Source: an uncultured Clostridia bacterium
GTDB taxonomy: Bacteria > Bacillota > Clostridia > Lachnospirales > Lachnospiraceae
DNA length: 64,000 nt
Assembly (NCBI GenBank): GCA_947385955.1
Contig: CANDNA010000018.1
Coordinates: 1 to 64,000, forward strand
Direction of reading: 5' to 3'
A model generated the notes under the pieces. It was given only the letters and a program-made list of their open reading frames with translations, ran no database searches and was not told where the DNA came from. Positions 1 to 13,100 of this stretch are shown here, one piece after another. Position 1 is the stretch's first letter. Each line of letters opens with the position of its first letter. A program made the position numbers and the translations under genes.

Positions 1-1247
1 AGTCCTTAGCTGACCACTGCTCCTTTAAAGACATCGCTTCCGTCTTAAAGAAGGACCCCTCTACGGTCTCCAAGGAAGTCAGGAAGCACAGAACCCTGAA
101 AGAAGGTTCCCATTTTGGTATGAAAAATAACTGCGCCTTTCTTTCCTCCTGTCAGTCTGCCCGTATCTGTGAAGGGAAACCCTGCAATACTCTTTGCAAA
201 CGTTCAAAAGTCTGCGACTGTACAAAACACTGTCCTGCGTTTACTCCGTTTCTATGCCCTGCCCTGAAAAAGCCTCCTTATGTCTGCAATGGCTGCCCCA
301 ACCGCGCCTGCAGGCATGATAAGTATTTCTATCGGGCAAAGGATGCCGATTCTTCTTACCAGCAGCTCAAGCATGACTGCCGCCAGGGCGTAAACCTCAC
401 CCCGGAAGAAAGGGCTTCCCTGGACGCGCTCGTATCCCCGCTCATCCTCAGCGGACAGACAATGGATCATATTTTCGCAGAACACGGTGAGGCCATCCCC
501 TGCTCGCAACGCACCCTCTACCGCTACATTGATTCCGGGATTCTTTCCGTAAGGAACATCGACCTGCCCAGAAAAGTAAAATACAAACCCCGCAGGCAGT
601 CAGATAATTCCGAACGGTTATCCAGGGAATATATCCCTGGCAGAACCTACTCTGATTTCCTGGAGTATCTCGAAGATCATCCTGAAACGGATGTGGTGGA
701 ACTGGATACTGTTGTCGGCCCTGAACCCGGCAAAGTCCTCCTTACTATGCTTTTTAGGAGCTGTACCTTTATGCTTGCCTTCCTCATGGATGACACAAAG
801 AGCAATTCCGTCCTGTAGGTGTTCCGCTTTCTACAAAGGGAACTTGGTCCCGATACCTTTGCGCGGCTCTTTCCGATCATCCTCACAGACAGGGGGCCTG
901 AATTTTCAAACCCTCTGGCTTTGGAGTGTGACGAATACGGCCAGAACCTTTCAAAGGTCTTTTATTGTAATGCAAATGCTCCCTATCAGAAAGGACGGTT
1001 GGAAAAAAATCATGAGTTCCTGCGTTATATCATTCCAAAGGGAACCTCGTTTGATGCCATGACACAGGAAGACATTACCCTTGCCATCAACCATATCAAT
1101 TCCACAGCAAGGGGCAGTTTAAATGGCCGAACCCCATTTGAACTCGCCTCCCTGCTGCTTGATGAGAAGCTGTTAAAGTTTCTTCACCTGGAACGGGTAG
1201 AACCTGACAGCGTTCTACTGAAACCAGCACTGCTTAAGCAGCACTAA
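1..1247 (+). pseudogene. IS30-family transposase, 5' end outside window, interrupted by an in-frame stop
   Basis: The reading frame is already open at base 3, so the true start lies upstream of the window. The first residues form a helix-turn-helix typical of IS30 transposases (DHCSFKDIASVLKKDPSTVS). The DDE integrase core follows: first Asp in VVELDTVVG, second Asp in ILTDRGPEF, and Glu in LEKNHEF. A single TAG at 816-818 interrupts the frame between LMDDTKSNSVL and VFRFLQRELG. Both halves stay in the same frame, so this is a nonsense change and not a frameshift. The C-terminus (SLNGRTPFELASLLL) is family-typical. Without suppression the protein would lack its last two catalytic residues, so the copy is probably inactive. 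The rest of the element was not seen. Confidence 0.88.
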
Positions 1248-1571
1248 ACATTTTTTGAAACAGACATACTGCACGACAGCTTCATAGCACAAAGCCAGCC
1301 AGACAAGCGGAATTTAGTTTGACAGACCCCCTCCCGGTTGTCTGTTTCCCATGCAGAAAAACAGACTGTTTCCTATTCATCATACATCATTACGGGAAAA
1401 ATGCCAAAGTAAAAGTTGACTCAATCCCGCATTTTCTCTGGCACTCTGGAATTTCAGTTGTCACTGGAATTTACTTTGACATTCAACCCTTTTTATATTA
1501 GAGCCACAAGCCATTTTCAATGAAATTCCGGCAAGTGGCTTTTCCTTTTGTTCGCTATTATTTTTAGGCAT
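1248..1571. other. Non-coding stretch: probable right flank of the IS30-type element
   Basis: No gene is supported here. The segment follows the transposase stop and precedes the tuf terminator. It contains two similar A/T-rich phrases ending in AAGTAAAAGTTGAC and TTTACTTTGACATTC, which could include the right end of the insertion sequence. The left end lies outside the window, so an inverted repeat cannot be confirmed. Confidence 0.3.
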
Positions 1572-1610
1572 TAAGAAACCGCAACCCCTTGATTTTTCAA
1601 AGGATTGCGG
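1572..1610 (-). terminator. Rho-independent terminator of tuf
   Basis: A 14-bp stem with two G-T pairs (1579-1592 with 1597-1610) closes a 4-base loop. On the minus strand it is followed by a T-rich run. It lies 34 bases past the tuf stop codon and fits as the end of the tuf transcript. Confidence 0.75.
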
Positions 1611-1644
1611 TGCTTATTTTACTTATTTGGCTCTCATCACAAGA

Positions 1645-2832
1645 TTACTCAATGATAGTAGCAACCCTTCCAGAACCTACTGTCCTACCACCCTCACGGA
1701 TAGCAAAGGTAAGACCCTGCTCCATAGCGATGGGATGGATCAGTTCGATAGTCATTTCCACGTTATCACCAGGCATGCACATTTCTGTACCTTCAGGAAG
1801 GTTGCAAACGCCTGTTACGTCAGTTGTTCTGAAATAGAACTGAGGTCTGTAGTTGTTGAAGAAAGGAGTGTGACGTCCGCCTTCATCCTTTGTCAGTACG
1901 TATACCTGAGCAGTAAATTTCTTATGGCAGGTAACGGAACCCGGTTTGGAAAGAACCTGTCCTCTTTCGATTTCAGTTCTCTGTACGCCACGAAGCAGTG
2001 CGCCGATGTTATCACCTGCCTGTGCCTCATCAAGCAGCTTACGGAACATCTCGATACCGGTAACAACAGTCTTACGTGTCTCTTCCTTGATACCAACGAT
2101 TTCAACTTCTTCATTGAGATGCAGTGTACCACGCTCTACTCTACCGGTAGCAACTGTACCACGGCCGGTGATCGTAAATACGTCCTCAACAGGCATAAGG
2201 AAAGGCTTATCTGTTGCTCTTTCAGGATCCGGAATGTATGCATCCACAGTATCCATCAGCTCCATGATCTTGTCGCCCCATTCGCCGCTGGGATCTTCCA
2301 GAGCTTTCAGAGCGGAACCCTTGATGATCGGGCAGTCATTGAAACCGTACTCTTCCAGCTGCTCTGTAACTTCCATCTCAACCAGCTCAATCAGTTCCGG
2401 ATCGTCTACCATGTCGCATTTGTTCAGGAATACGATGATGTAAGGTACACCTACCTGACGGGAAAGAAGGATATGCTCTTTTGTCTGAGCCATAACACCG
2501 TCTGTAGCAGCTACTACAAGGATTGCACCATCCATCTGAGCAGCGCCGGTGATCATGTTCTTTACATAGTCAGCATGGCCAGGGCAGTCAACGTGTGCAT
2601 AATGTCTGTTGCTTGTAGAGTACTCAACGTGAGCGGTAGAAATGGTAATACCTCTTTCTCTCTCTTCCGGAGCCTTATCAATGTTTTCGAAATCAGTTGC
2701 TGTATTTCCTTCTACTCTGGAAGCAAGCACTTTGGTAATAGCTGCTGTCAGAGTTGTTTTACCATGGTCAACGTGACCAATGGTACCAATATTACAATGG
2801 GTTTTGGTTCTGTCAAATTTAGCTTTAGCCAT
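1645..2832 (-). CDS. tuf: Elongation factor Tu
   Basis: This gene encodes the GTPase that carries aminoacyl-tRNA to the ribosomal A site. The 395-residue length is normal. All G motifs are visible: GHVDHGKTT near residue 18, DCPGH near 80 and NKCD near 135, followed by domains 2 and 3 ending in GRVATIIE. The start ATG has an AAGGAGGAA ribosome binding site 7 bases upstream. It is the last gene of the str-type series rpsL-rpsG-fusA-tuf, but a 190-base gap with its own strong promoter separates it from fusA, so it can be expressed independently. A terminator follows. Nothing in the sequence suggests an altered elfamycin-binding site, although this was not examined residue by residue. Confidence 0.98.
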   Translation of the reverse strand: MAKAKFDRTKTHCNIGTIGHVDHGKTTLTAAITKVLASRVEGNTATDFENIDKAPEERERGITISTAHVEYSTSNRHYAHVDCPGHADYVKNMITGAAQMDGAILVVAATDGVMAQTKEHILLSRQVGVPYIIVFLNKCDMVDDPELIELVEMEVTEQLEEYGFNDCPIIKGSALKALEDPSGEWGDKIMELMDTVDAYIPDPERATDKPFLMPVEDVFTITGRGTVATGRVERGTLHLNEEVEIVGIKEETRKTVVTGIEMFRKLLDEAQAGDNIGALLRGVQRTEIERGQVLSKPGSVTCHKKFTAQVYVLTKDEGGRHTPFFNNYRPQFYFRTTDVTGVCNLPEGTEMCMPGDNVEMTIELIHPIAMEQGLTFAIREGGRTVGSGRVATIIE

Positions 2833-2885
2833 TTTGGATATTCCTCCTTAATTTTGCTTTTTCAATTGATACCCGTCTACCTCTG

Positions 2886-2914
2886 ATTATAGTAAACATA
2901 TCTGAATATTTCAA
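2886..2914 (-). promoter_or_regulatory. Sigma-A-type promoter of tuf
   Basis: On the minus strand, -35 TTGAAA (2909-2914) and -10 TATAAT (2886-2891) are separated by exactly 17 bases, about 50 bases upstream of the tuf start. The match is close enough to expect strong transcription independent of fusA. Confidence 0.8.
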
Positions 2915-3022
2915 GTATTTTTTCATATTTCAGGCGCTTCAGGGCCGTTGTTCCGCCTTCTCCGGCCCGCTTTGTGACCTCCCGGAAAGCAGAACCGGTT
3001 TCCTGATTTTGCCGTACATCAT

Positions 3023-5140
3023 TTATTTCGATTTTGCAGCCAGCACCTTTTCCTGAACATTTTTAGGAACCTGTTCATACTTTTCAAAGAACATGGAATA
3101 GTTACCGCGGCCCTGTGTTCTGGAACGCAGATTTGTGGAATAGCTGAACATTTCTGCCAGCGGTACGAAAGCCTTTACCATCTTGCCGCCGCCGATGTCC
3201 TCCATACCTTCGATACGTCCCCGACGGGAGTTGATGTCACCGATCACATCGCCCATATACTCTTCCGGCATGGTCACTTCCACCTTCATGATGGGCTCCA
3301 GCAATACCAGAGCTGCCTTCTGCATAGCCTCTTTAAACGCAAGGGAACCTGCGATATGGAATGCCATTTCAGAAGAATCGACTTCATGGTAGGAACCGTC
3401 ATACACCGTGGCATGCACACCCACCACCGGGAATCCGCCCAGGATACCGGCTTTGGTAGCCTCTTCGATACCTTCCCCTACTGCAGGGATATATTCCTTC
3501 GGAATTGCACCGCCCACAACTGTGGATTCGAACTTAAACAGCTCTTCACCGTTGGCATCCATAGGTGCAAATCTGACTTTACAATGTCCATACTGTCCGC
3601 GTCCACCGGACTGTTTTGCATACTTGCTGTCCACTTCCACTTCTTTCGTGAGTGCTTCCTTATATGCAACCTGGGGATCGCCTACATTTGCTTCCACTTT
3701 AAATTCACGCAGAAGTCTGTCCACAATAATCTCAAGATGCAGCTCGCCCATACCGGCAATGATCGTCTGCCCGGTTTCCTGATTGGTATGCGCCCGGAAC
3801 GTAGGATCTTCTTCTGCCAGCTTTGCAAGTGCCTCGCCCATCTTGCCCTGACCTGCTTTTGTCTTGGGCTCGATTGCCAGCTCGATAACCGGTTCCGGGA
3901 ACTCCATGGATTCCAGAATCACCGGATGCTGTTCGTCACAGATGGTATCGCCTGTGGTGGTAAACTTAAATCCTACTGCTGCCGCAATATCACCGGAATA
4001 CACTTTGTCAAGCTCCGCTCTTTTATTGGCATGCATCTGCAGGATACGTCCCACACGTTCCTTCTTACCCTTTGTTGCATTCAGTACATAGGAACCGGAG
4101 TTCATCATACCGGAATACACACGGAAGAAAGCAAGTTTTCCCACGAAGGGATCTGCCATAATCTTAAACGCCAGTGCGGAAAAAGGCTCCTCATCAGAAG
4201 AATGTCTTTCCACTTCATTGCCGTCCGGATCCGTTCCTTTAATAGAAGCAATGTCGGTAGGCGCCGGCATAAACTCAAGAATCGCATCCAGCAGTTTCTG
4301 TACGCCCTTGTTTCTGTAAGCAGAACCACAGCATACAGGGACTGCCGTACATTCACAGGTCCCTTTCCGGAGCGCCGCCTTCAAAGCATCCGCTGAAGGT
4401 TCTTCCCCTTCCAGATATGTCATCATCAAATCATCATCCAGCTCGCAGATCTTCTCTACCAGCTCTGTATGATACAGTTCCGCATCATCCTTCATATCTT
4501 CCGGAATGTCCACAATGGAAATATCATCGCCCTTATCATCATTATAGATATAGGCTTTCATCTCAAACAGGTCAATGATCCCTTTGAAATCATCTTCCTT
4601 GCCGATGGGAAGCTGAAGAATGATTGCATTCTTTCCCAATCTTGTCTTAATCTGTTCTACTGCACCGTAAAAATTCGCACCTAAAATGTCCATCTTATTG
4701 ATAAAGGCCATTCTCGGTACATTGTAGGTATCAGCCTGTCTCCATACGTTCTCCGACTGAGGTTCCACGCCTCCTTTGGCACAGAACACACCGACTGCAC
4801 CGTCAAGTACACGAAGGGAACGTTCCACCTCAACCGTAAAATCAACGTGACCGGGCGTATCAATAATATTGATACGATGCTCCAGTGCCCCCGGTTTCGG
4901 TTTGCAGTTCTCTTCCAGTGTCCAGTGGCATGTGGTAGCGGCTGATGTGATGGTAATACCCCTCTCCTGTTCCTGCTCCATCCAGTCCATCGTAGCAGTT
5001 CCTTCGTGAGTATCACCAATCTTATAATTCACACCGGTATAATACAGGATACGTTCTGTAAGCGTTGTCTTACCCGCATCGATATGCGCCATAATACCGA
5101 TATTTCTGGTTCTCTCTAATGGATATTCTCTTCCAGCCAA
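3023..5140 (-). CDS. fusA: Elongation factor G
   Basis: This is the GTPase that drives translocation of tRNA and mRNA on the ribosome. It is 705 residues, the usual length for EF-G1. The N-terminal GTPase domain shows [14 protein letters not shown] and NKMD, and the C-terminal domains include the SGGRGQYGH segment of domain IV. The start ATG ([15 protein letters not shown]) is preceded by AAAGGAGGAAA. It lies 14 bases after rpsG and is clearly cotranscribed with it. Nothing unusual was seen. Confidence 0.98.
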   Translation of the reverse strand: MAGREYPLERTRNIGIMAHIDAGKTTLTERILYYTGVNYKIGDTHEGTATMDWMEQEQERGITITSAATTCHWTLEENCKPKPGALEHRINIIDTPGHVDFTVEVERSLRVLDGAVGVFCAKGGVEPQSENVWRQADTYNVPRMAFINKMDILGANFYGAVEQIKTRLGKNAIILQLPIGKEDDFKGIIDLFEMKAYIYNDDKGDDISIVDIPEDMKDDAELYHTELVEKICELDDDLMMTYLEGEEPSADALKAALRKGTCECTAVPVCCGSAYRNKGVQKLLDAILEFMPAPTDIASIKGTDPDGNEVERHSSDEEPFSALAFKIMADPFVGKLAFFRVYSGMMNSGSYVLNATKGKKERVGRILQMHANKRAELDKVYSGDIAAAVGFKFTTTGDTICDEQHPVILESMEFPEPVIELAIEPKTKAGQGKMGEALAKLAEEDPTFRAHTNQETGQTIIAGMGELHLEIIVDRLLREFKVEANVGDPQVAYKEALTKEVEVDSKYAKQSGGRGQYGHCKVRFAPMDANGEELFKFESTVVGGAIPKEYIPAVGEGIEEATKAGILGGFPVVGVHATVYDGSYHEVDSSEMAFHIAGSLAFKEAMQKAALVLLEPIMKVEVTMPEEYMGDVIGDINSRRGRIEGMEDIGGGKMVKAFVPLAEMFSYSTNLRSRTQGRGNYSMFFEKYEQVPKNVQEKVLAAKSK

Positions 5141-5154
5141 GGATTTTTCCTCCT

Positions 5155-5658
<504 letters not shown>

Positions 5659-5763
5659 TCATCGGTACTCACAATCTGTGTTCGTGCGGTATTCTTATCA
5701 CAAAATCCCAACACTTTTCAATCAGCTACTTGTGGTACGCGCAAACAAGCGAACTTGTATTGC

Positions 5764-6183
5764 TTATTTCGCAGCTTTCGGCCTCTTAGCGCCGTATTTG
5801 GAACGAGCCTGTTTTCTGTTGGCAACGCCTGCAGTATCAAGGGTACCTCTGATTACATGGTATCTGGTACCAGGCAGGTCCTTTACTCTTCCGCCCCTGA
5901 TCAGAACAACGCTGTGTTCCTGCAGGTTATGGCCTTCACCCGGAATATAGCTGGTTACTTCGATTCCGTTGGAAAGACGTACTCTGGCAATCTTTCTGAG
6001 TGCGGAGTTCGGCTTCTTCGGTGTGGCAGTCTTAACGGCTGTACATACCCCTCTCTTCTGAGGAGAAGAAGTATTGATCGCTTTCTTGCGCAAAGAGTTA
6101 TACCCTCTCTGCAGTGCCGGCGCTGTAGACTTCTTTACAGATGTCTCACGGCCCTTTCTTACTAACTGGTTAAATGTTGGCAT
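5764..6183 (-). CDS. rpsL: 30S ribosomal protein S12
   Basis: S12 sits at the decoding centre and controls translational accuracy. The 139-residue sequence has the expected [12 protein letters not shown] start and the two loops in which streptomycin-resistance mutations occur. These read [11 protein letters not shown] and GGRVKDLPG, so the lysines are wild type and no classical resistance change is present. The gene is the first of rpsL-rpsG-fusA and has its own promoter about 110 bases upstream. The 138-base gap to rpsG holds no recognised element. Confidence 0.97.
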   Translation of the reverse strand: MPTFNQLVRKGRETSVKKSTAPALQRGYNSLRKKAINTSSPQKRGVCTAVKTATPKKPNSALRKIARVRLSNGIEVTSYIPGEGHNLQEHSVVLIRGGRVKDLPGTRYHVIRGTLDTAGVANRKQARSKYGAKRPKAAK

Positions 6184-6271
6184 TCTGTTTCACCTCTTTC
6201 ATAATATCATATAACGATAGTTTCTTATGCACATACAAAAGCCTTCTGTTTTTATGGCATCAAAACAAAAA

Positions 6272-6326
6272 CAATGCATCTGCATGCACACTTAGTCAGT
6301 ATAAGTGCTTGCAAATGCATTGTCAA
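6272..6326 (-). promoter_or_regulatory. rpsL promoter embedded in a 51-bp imperfect palindrome
   Basis: On the minus strand, -35 TTGACA (6321-6326) and -10 TATACT (6298-6303) are 17 bases apart. An imperfect inverted repeat with arms of 21-23 bases runs from 6272 to 6322 (outer arms CAATGCAT and ATGCATTG, inner arms CTTA and TAAG). It is centred on the -10 box and overlaps the last bases of the -35 box. The promoter is confident; a regulatory role for the palindrome is inference. Confidence 0.75.
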
Positions 6327-6354
6327 TCATTTTTTTGAAATTCCGAGAATTTTA

Positions 6355-9300
6355 TTATACTTTTCCGGCCAGTTCTTCCACTTCTTCTGTTGCTGCCGCG
6401 TCCTCTTCCTCCGAATCTGCCAGTTCCTCCTCTTCGGATTCAGGCAGCTCCAGTTCTTCGGCCTCCAGCTCAGACTCTTCCGGATAAGAAAGCGGCTCTG
6501 TCATCTCATCGGCTGCCGTCACTGCCTCTGCATCTTCGTCAAATGCCAGTTCTTCCTCCAGTGACAGAGTATCCTCCATCTTCAGATCCGTACTGAGCCT
6601 TACATTACGATACCGCTTCATCCCTGTACCTGCCGGAATCAGCTTACCGATGATAATATTTTCCTTCAGACCGATCAGGTTATCCACCTTGCCTTTGATT
6701 GCCGCCTCTGTCAGGACTTTGGTGGTTTCCTGGAATGAAGCGGCGGACAGGAAGGAATTGGTTGCCAGGGCTGCTTTCGTAATACCCAGCATTACCTGTT
6801 TGCCTTCTGCAGGCTCCTTTCCTTCTGCAATCAACTGTTCATTGATCTCCTCAAAGTCCAGTACATCCACCAGCGTACCCGGCAGAAACTCTGTATCGCC
6901 GCTGTTTTCGATGCGGGTTTTCTTCAGCATCTGACGCACGATCACTTCAATATGCTTATCGCTGATATCCACACCCTGCAGACGGTAAACACGCTGTACC
7001 TCACGCAGCATGTAATCCTGAACGGCACGGATGCCTTTGATTTTCAGCAAATCGTGGGGATTCACGCTGCCCTCTGTCAGCTCATCGCCCGCCTCCAGTA
7101 TGGCGCCGTCCAGAATCTTGATACGGGAACCATAGGGAATCAGATATGCCTTGCTCTCTCCGGTTTCATGATTGGTAATAATGATTTCACGCTTTTTCTT
7201 GGTATCCCGGATCTCGGCCACACCGCCAAACTCTGCAATGATTGCCAGTCCTTTCGGCTTTCTCGCCTCAAAAAGCTCCTCCACACGGGGAAGACCCTGG
7301 GTGATATCGTCGCCGGCCACACCGCCGGTATGGAAGGTACGCATCGTAAGCTGTGTACCCGGTTCCCCGATGGACTGTGCGGCAATAATTCCAACTGCCT
7401 CACCTACCTGCACAGGCTCACCGGTAGCCATATTGGCTCCGTAGCACTTCGCACAGATACCGTTGTGAGAGCGGCAGCCCAGAATGGTACGGATCTTTAC
7501 TGCTTCGACGGGTTCTCCCTTTTCATTTACGCCCGTGCTTAAAATACGGGCGGCACGGCCGGGTGTAATCATATGATTTTTCTTTACAATCACATTGCCG
7601 TCCCGGTCCTTAATCTCCTCACAGGAAAATCTGCCTGTAATCCGGTCTTTCAGCCCTTCAATGGTTTCTTTCCCGTCCATAAAGGCTCTTACCGTCATAC
7701 CCGGAATTTCGTCCCTGCCTTCACAGCAGTCCACCTCCCGGATAATCAGTTCCTGGGATACATCCACCATACGGCGTGTCAGATATCCGGAGTCCGCAGT
7801 ACGCAGCGCCGTATCCGACAGTCCCTTCCGGGCGCCGTGGGCCGACATAAAGTATTCCAGTACATCCAGGCCCTCCCGGAAATTGGATTTGATCGGCAGC
7901 TCGATGGTCCGTCCTGTCGTATCTGCCATCAATCCCCGCATTCCCGCCAACTGTTTGATCTGCTGGTTGGAACCACGGGCGCCGGAATCCGCCATCATAA
8001 AGATATTGTTGTATTTGTCCAGACCTGCCAGCAGCACGTCTGTCAGTTCCTTATCGGTTTCGTTCCAGGTTTCCACCACTGCACGATACCGCTCTTCTTC
8101 CGTGATCAGGCCTCTTCTGAAGTTCTGGGAAATCTTATCGACCGTTGCCTGCGCATCCTGCAGCATCTGCTGCTTCTGTTCCGGCACCGTCATATCGGAA
8201 ATAGACACGGTCATGGCGGCTTTTGTGGAATATTTATACCCTGTGGACTTGATATCATCCAGTACTTCTGCCGTCCGGGAAGCGCCATGCGTATTGATGA
8301 CTTTCTCCAGAATCTGCTTCAGGCCCTTTTTCCCCACATGGAAGTCCACTTCCAGCTTCAGGAAGTTGGCCGGATCGCTTCTGTCCACAAATCCCAGATC
8401 CTGAGGCAGAATTTCATTGAAGATAAAACGGCCCAGTGTGGATTCCACATTGCCGGTGATCAGCTCTCCCGCCGCATTTTTCCGGCTCACTCTGGCCGTA
8501 ATCCTGGTATGCAGCGTGATTACTTTATTTTCATAGGCAAGTATCGCCTCATTGACACTCTTGAAAAACTTGCCTTCTCCCAAGGCCCCCGGCCTTTCCT
8601 GGGTCAGATAATAGATACCCAGCACCATATCCTGTGACGGAACAGCCACCGGGCCGCCGTCGGAAGGCTTTAACAGGTTATTCGGAGACAGCAGCAAAAA
8701 CCGGCACTCTGCCTGTGCTTCTACGGAAAGAGGCAGATGGACAGCCATCTGATCGCCGTCAAAGTCTGCATTGAAAGCAGTACATACCAATGGATGAAGT
8801 TTAATGGCCTTACCTTCCACCAAAATGGGCTCAAAAGCCTGGATCCCCAGCCTGTGCAGGGTAGGAGCACGGTTCAGCATCACCGGATGTTCTTTGATCA
8901 CTTCTTCCAGCACATCCCATACCTGTGTGTCCAGACGCTCCACCAGTTTTTTGGCCGCCTTGATATTCTGGGAAATTCCTTTGGCCACCAGCTCTTTCAT
9001 CACAAAGGGTTTGAACAGCTCAATCGCCATTTCCTTAGGCAGGCCGCACTGATAAATTTTCAGCTCCGGCCCTACCACGATAACGGAACGGCCTGAATAG
9101 TCCACACGTTTTCCCAGAAGGTTCTGACGGAAACGGCCTGACTTTCCCTTCAGCATATCGGACAGAGATTTCAGCGCCCGGTTCCCGGGGCCGGTTACCG
9201 GACGGCCTCTTCTGCCGTTGTCTATCAGTGCATCCACAGCTTCCTGCAGCATTCTTTTCTCATTTCTGACAATAATGTCAGGAGCTCCCAGCTCCAGCAG

Positions 9301-10131
9301 CCGTTTCAGACGATTGTTTCTGTTAATGATCCTTCTATATAAATCATTCAGGTCAGAGGTGGCAAAGCGTCCGCCGTCAAGCTGTACCATAGGACGCAGA
9401 TCCGGCGGAATCACAGGAATCACATCCATAATCATCCACTCCGGCCTGTTGCCGGATTCCCTGAATGCCTCCACCACTTCCAGCCTCTTTACGATTCTGG
9501 CCCGCTTCTGCCCGGTGGAATCCTTCAATGCTTCTTTTAACTGCTGTGCATCCTCTTCCAGGTCAATTGCCTGCAGCAGCTCTTTGATGGCCTCAGCCCC
9601 CATTCCCACACGGAATTTACTGCCCCAGGTTTCTCTTGCATCCTGATATTCCTTCTCTGTCAGCACCTGTCTGAGCTGCAGGTCTGTTCCTCCGGCATCC
9701 AGTACAATATAGGAAGCAAAATAGAGCACTTTTTCCAACACCCGGGGAGACAGATCCAGAATCAGTCCCATACGGCTGGGGATTCCTTTAAAATACCAGA
9801 TATGGGAAACCGGCGCCGCCAGTGCGATATGCCCCATACGCTCTCTGCGGACATTGGATTTGGTTACTTCCACTCCGCAGCGGTCGCAGATCACACCTTT
9901 GTATCTGATTTTTTTATATTTACCGCAATGGCATTCCCAGTCCTTGCTTGGACCGAAGATTCTCTCACAGTACAGACCGTCTTTTTCCGGTTTCAGAGTT
10001 CTGTAATTGATTGTCTCCGGCTTCAGCACTTCACCGCGGGACCATTCCAGAATCTTATCGGGCGACGCCAGTCCGATTTTGATTGCATCAAATGTCATAG
10101 GTTGATACATTTCGTTTGTTGTTTCTGACAT
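6355..10131 (-). CDS. rpoC: DNA-directed RNA polymerase subunit beta'
   Basis: This is the catalytic beta' subunit. The start [11 protein letters not shown] is chosen because GGAAGGAG lies 9 bases upstream; an alternative ATG six codons earlier has no ribosome binding site. The protein has 1258 residues. The N-terminal zinc finger (CHCGKYKK...CDRCG) is near residue 60, the metal-binding catalytic loop [12 protein letters not shown] near 450, and the second zinc cluster ([13 protein letters not shown]) and trigger-loop regions follow. About 70 residues at the C-terminus form a strongly acidic, Glu-rich tail after the conserved [12 protein letters not shown] segment. It is cotranscribed with rpoB, with a 31-base gap. 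Confidence 0.98.
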   Translation of the reverse strand: MSETTNEMYQPMTFDAIKIGLASPDKILEWSRGEVLKPETINYRTLKPEKDGLYCERIFGPSKDWECHCGKYKKIRYKGVICDRCGVEVTKSNVRRERMGHIALAAPVSHIWYFKGIPSRMGLILDLSPRVLEKVLYFASYIVLDAGGTDLQLRQVLTEKEYQDARETWGSKFRVGMGAEAIKELLQAIDLEEDAQQLKEALKDSTGQKRARIVKRLEVVEAFRESGNRPEWMIMDVIPVIPPDLRPMVQLDGGRFATSDLNDLYRRIINRNNRLKRLLELGAPDIIVRNEKRMLQEAVDALIDNGRRGRPVTGPGNRALKSLSDMLKGKSGRFRQNLLGKRVDYSGRSVIVVGPELKIYQCGLPKEMAIELFKPFVMKELVAKGISQNIKAAKKLVERLDTQVWDVLEEVIKEHPVMLNRAPTLHRLGIQAFEPILVEGKAIKLHPLVCTAFNADFDGDQMAVHLPLSVEAQAECRFLLLSPNNLLKPSDGGPVAVPSQDMVLGIYYLTQERPGALGEGKFFKSVNEAILAYENKVITLHTRITARVSRKNAAGELITGNVESTLGRFIFNEILPQDLGFVDRSDPANFLKLEVDFHVGKKGLKQILEKVINTHGASRTAEVLDDIKSTGYKYSTKAAMTVSISDMTVPEQKQQMLQDAQATVDKISQNFRRGLITEEERYRAVVETWNETDKELTDVLLAGLDKYNNIFMMADSGARGSNQQIKQLAGMRGLMADTTGRTIELPIKSNFREGLDVLEYFMSAHGARKGLSDTALRTADSGYLTRRMVDVSQELIIREVDCCEGRDEIPGMTVRAFMDGKETIEGLKDRITGRFSCEEIKDRDGNVIVKKNHMITPGRAARILSTGVNEKGEPVEAVKIRTILGCRSHNGICAKCYGANMATGEPVQVGEAVGIIAAQSIGEPGTQLTMRTFHTGGVAGDDITQGLPRVEELFEARKPKGLAIIAEFGGVAEIRDTKKKREIIITNHETGESKAYLIPYGSRIKILDGAILEAGDELTEGSVNPHDLLKIKGIRAVQDYMLREVQRVYRLQGVDISDKHIEVIVRQMLKKTRIENSGDTEFLPGTLVDVLDFEEINEQLIAEGKEPAEGKQVMLGITKAALATNSFLSAASFQETTKVLTEAAIKGKVDNLIGLKENIIIGKLIPAGTGMKRYRNVRLSTDLKMEDTLSLEEELAFDEDAEAVTAADEMTEPLSYPEESELEAEELELPESEEEELADSEEEDAAATEEVEELAGKV

Positions 10132-10162
10132 GTATGGCACTCCTTCCAAACAGTTTCAACGG

Positions 10163-13100
10163 TTACTCATCCAGAGACTCTTCATATTCCTCATCGAAGT
10201 CGTCTTCAAATGCCTCATCCTCTTCCTCTTCTGCGCTGATCAGCTCGCCGTCCTCATCAAATTCCTGCTTCTGATAGCCCATAGAGCCAAGCCCTTTTTC
10301 CTCACGGTCATAGGAACCGGGTTCTCCTTCCATCTCATAACGGTAGTCTGATTCGCCGTAATCAATGCTTTCCACGATTTCCACTTCCGTCTGATCCTCA
10401 CGTAATACCTTCACATCCAGGCCAAGAGACTGCAGCTCTTTCAGCAGCACCTTGAACGATTCCGGAATGCCGGGAGCCGGTATATTATCTCCTTTGATGA
10501 TGGCTTCATAGGTCTTGACACGTCCCACCACATCATCGGACTTAACTGTCAGGATTTCCTGCAATGTATAAGCAGCGCCGTATGCTTCCAGCGCCCATAC
10601 TTCCATCTCTCCGAAACGCTGTCCGCCGAACTGTGCCTTGCCGCCCAGAGGCTGCTGAGTCACCAGTGCATAAGGGCCTGTGGAACGGGCATGAATCTTA
10701 TCATCCACCAGATGATGCAGCTTCAGATAATGCATGTGGCCGATGGTAACCGGACTGTCAAACTCTTCTCCGGTACGTCCGTCACGCAGCCGCACCTTAC
10801 CGTCCCTTGAAATCGGTACACCTTTCCACAGCTCTCTGTGCTCTCTGTGCTCCGATAAATATGCCATCACTTCCGGAAGCAGCGTATCCTTATGCTTTGC
10901 TTCAAACTCTTCCCACTCCAGATTGACATAATCATTGGCCAGATCCAGAGTATCCATAATATCTATTTCATTGGCGCCGTCAAATACAGGCGTTGCCACA
11001 TTAAATCCAAGCGCTTTGGCTGCCAGGGACAGATGGATCTCCAGTACCTGTCCAATGTTCATACGGGACGGCACACCCAGCGGATTCAAGACAATATCCA
11101 GCGGCCGTCCATTGGGCAGATAGGGCATATCCTCCACCGGAAGCACGCGGGAAACCACACCTTTGTTACCGTGACGTCCGGCCATCTTATCCCCTACGGA
11201 AATCTTTCTCTTCTGTGCAATATAGATACGGACTGCCTGATTGACACCCGGCGGCAGCTCGTCGCCGTTTTCCCTCGTAAACACTTTGGCATCCACCACA
11301 ATACCATATTCTCCGTGCGGCACCTTCAGCGATGTGTCCCTCACTTCCCGGGCCTTCTCACCGAAAATAGCCCGCAGCAGTCTTTCTTCCGCGGTCAGCT
11401 CTGTCTCGCCCTTGGGCGTTACCTTACCTACCAGAATATCCCCTGCACGCACTTCCGCACCGATACGGATAATCCCTCTTTCGTCCAGATCTTTCAGCGC
11501 ATCGTCGCCCACACCCGGTACATCGCAGGTGATTTCCTCTGCTCCCAGCTTTGTATCCCGCGCTTCTGCTTCATATTCTTCAATATGGACCGATGTATAA
11601 ACATCGTCCCGCACCAGTTTTTCACTGAGCAATACCGCATCTTCATAGTTATAGCCTTCCCAGGTCATAAATCCGATCAGCGGATTTTTGCCCAGTGCAA
11701 GCTCTCCCTCGGAAGTAGACGGACCGTCCGCAATCACCTGGCCTGCGGCCACCCGGTCCCCTTTGAATACAATAGGCTTCTGGTTATAGCAGTTGGACTG
11801 GTTGCTTCTGGAAAACTTGGTCAGACGGATGCTTTCCTTCTCTCCGTCGTCATATTCAAGCCGGATCTCATTGGAAGCCACATAACTCACAGTACCCGGC
11901 TTCTTTGCCACCACGCACACACCGGAATCCACTGCGGCTTTGGGTTCCATCCCCGTACCTACCACCGGCGCCTCTGTCAGCAGCAGCGGCACTGCCTGAC
12001 GCTGCATATTGGATCCCATCAGCGCCCGGTTGGCATCGTCATTTTCCAGGAAAGGGATCAATGCCGTCGCCACCGAAAATACCATTTTCGGCGACACATC
12101 CATATAATCAAACATGGACTTGGGATATTCCTGTGTCTCTTCGTGGAACCGGCCGGATACGCTGTTTCTGACAAAGTATCCCTTCTCATCCAGCGCCTCA
12201 TTCGCCTGCGCCACATGATAATTGTCCTCTTCATCCGCCGTCATATAGACCACTTCGTCTGTGACACGGGGATTTTTCGGATCACTCTTATCAATCTTAC
12301 GATAAGGCGCTTCCACAAAGCCATATTCATTGATCCTGGCATAACTTGCAAGGGAGTTGATCAGGCCGATGTTAGGACCTTCAGGCGTTTCGATAGGGCA
12401 CATCCTGCCATAATGGGAATAATGCACGTCACGAACCTCAAACCCGGCCCGGTCTCTGGACAGACCGCCCGGCCCCAATGCGGAAAGACGTCTTTTATGG
12501 GTCAGCTCACCCAGCGGATTGTTCTGATCCATAAACTGAGACAACTGGGAAGAACCGAAAAATTCCTTCACTGCTGCCTGCACAGGCTTGATGTTAATCA
12601 ATACCTGGGGGGAAATTTCTTCCGCATCATGGGTAGTCATACGCTCCCGCACCACCCGTTCCAGTCTGGACAGACCGATCCTGTACTGATTCTGCAAAAG
12701 CTCTCCTACCGCACGGATACGCCTGTTGCCCAGATGGTCAATATCGTCATCATTGCCGATGCCATATTCCAGATGGATATTATAATTGATGGAGGCCAGA
12801 ATGTCCTCCTTGGTAATATGCTTGGGAATCAGTTCATGCACATTTCTCTTAATGGCCGCTGCCAGCTCACCCGGCTGATCGCCATACTCTTCCAATATCT
12901 GTGCCAGAACCGGGTAATATACCAGTTCCGTAATCCCCAGCTCTTTGGGATTACAGTCTACAAAGCTGGTAATATCCACCATCATATTGGAAAGAACCTT
13001 TACATTTTTCTCCTCTGTCTGGATGAATACATAGGGAATGGCAGCATTCTGAATCGTATCTGCCAGTTCTGCAGACACTTTGGTACCTGCTTCTGCCAGA

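Noticed and set aside
1248..1500. A defined right inverted repeat of the IS30-type element
   Set aside because: The left end is outside the window, so the repeat cannot be matched. Similar A/T-rich phrases alone are insufficient.
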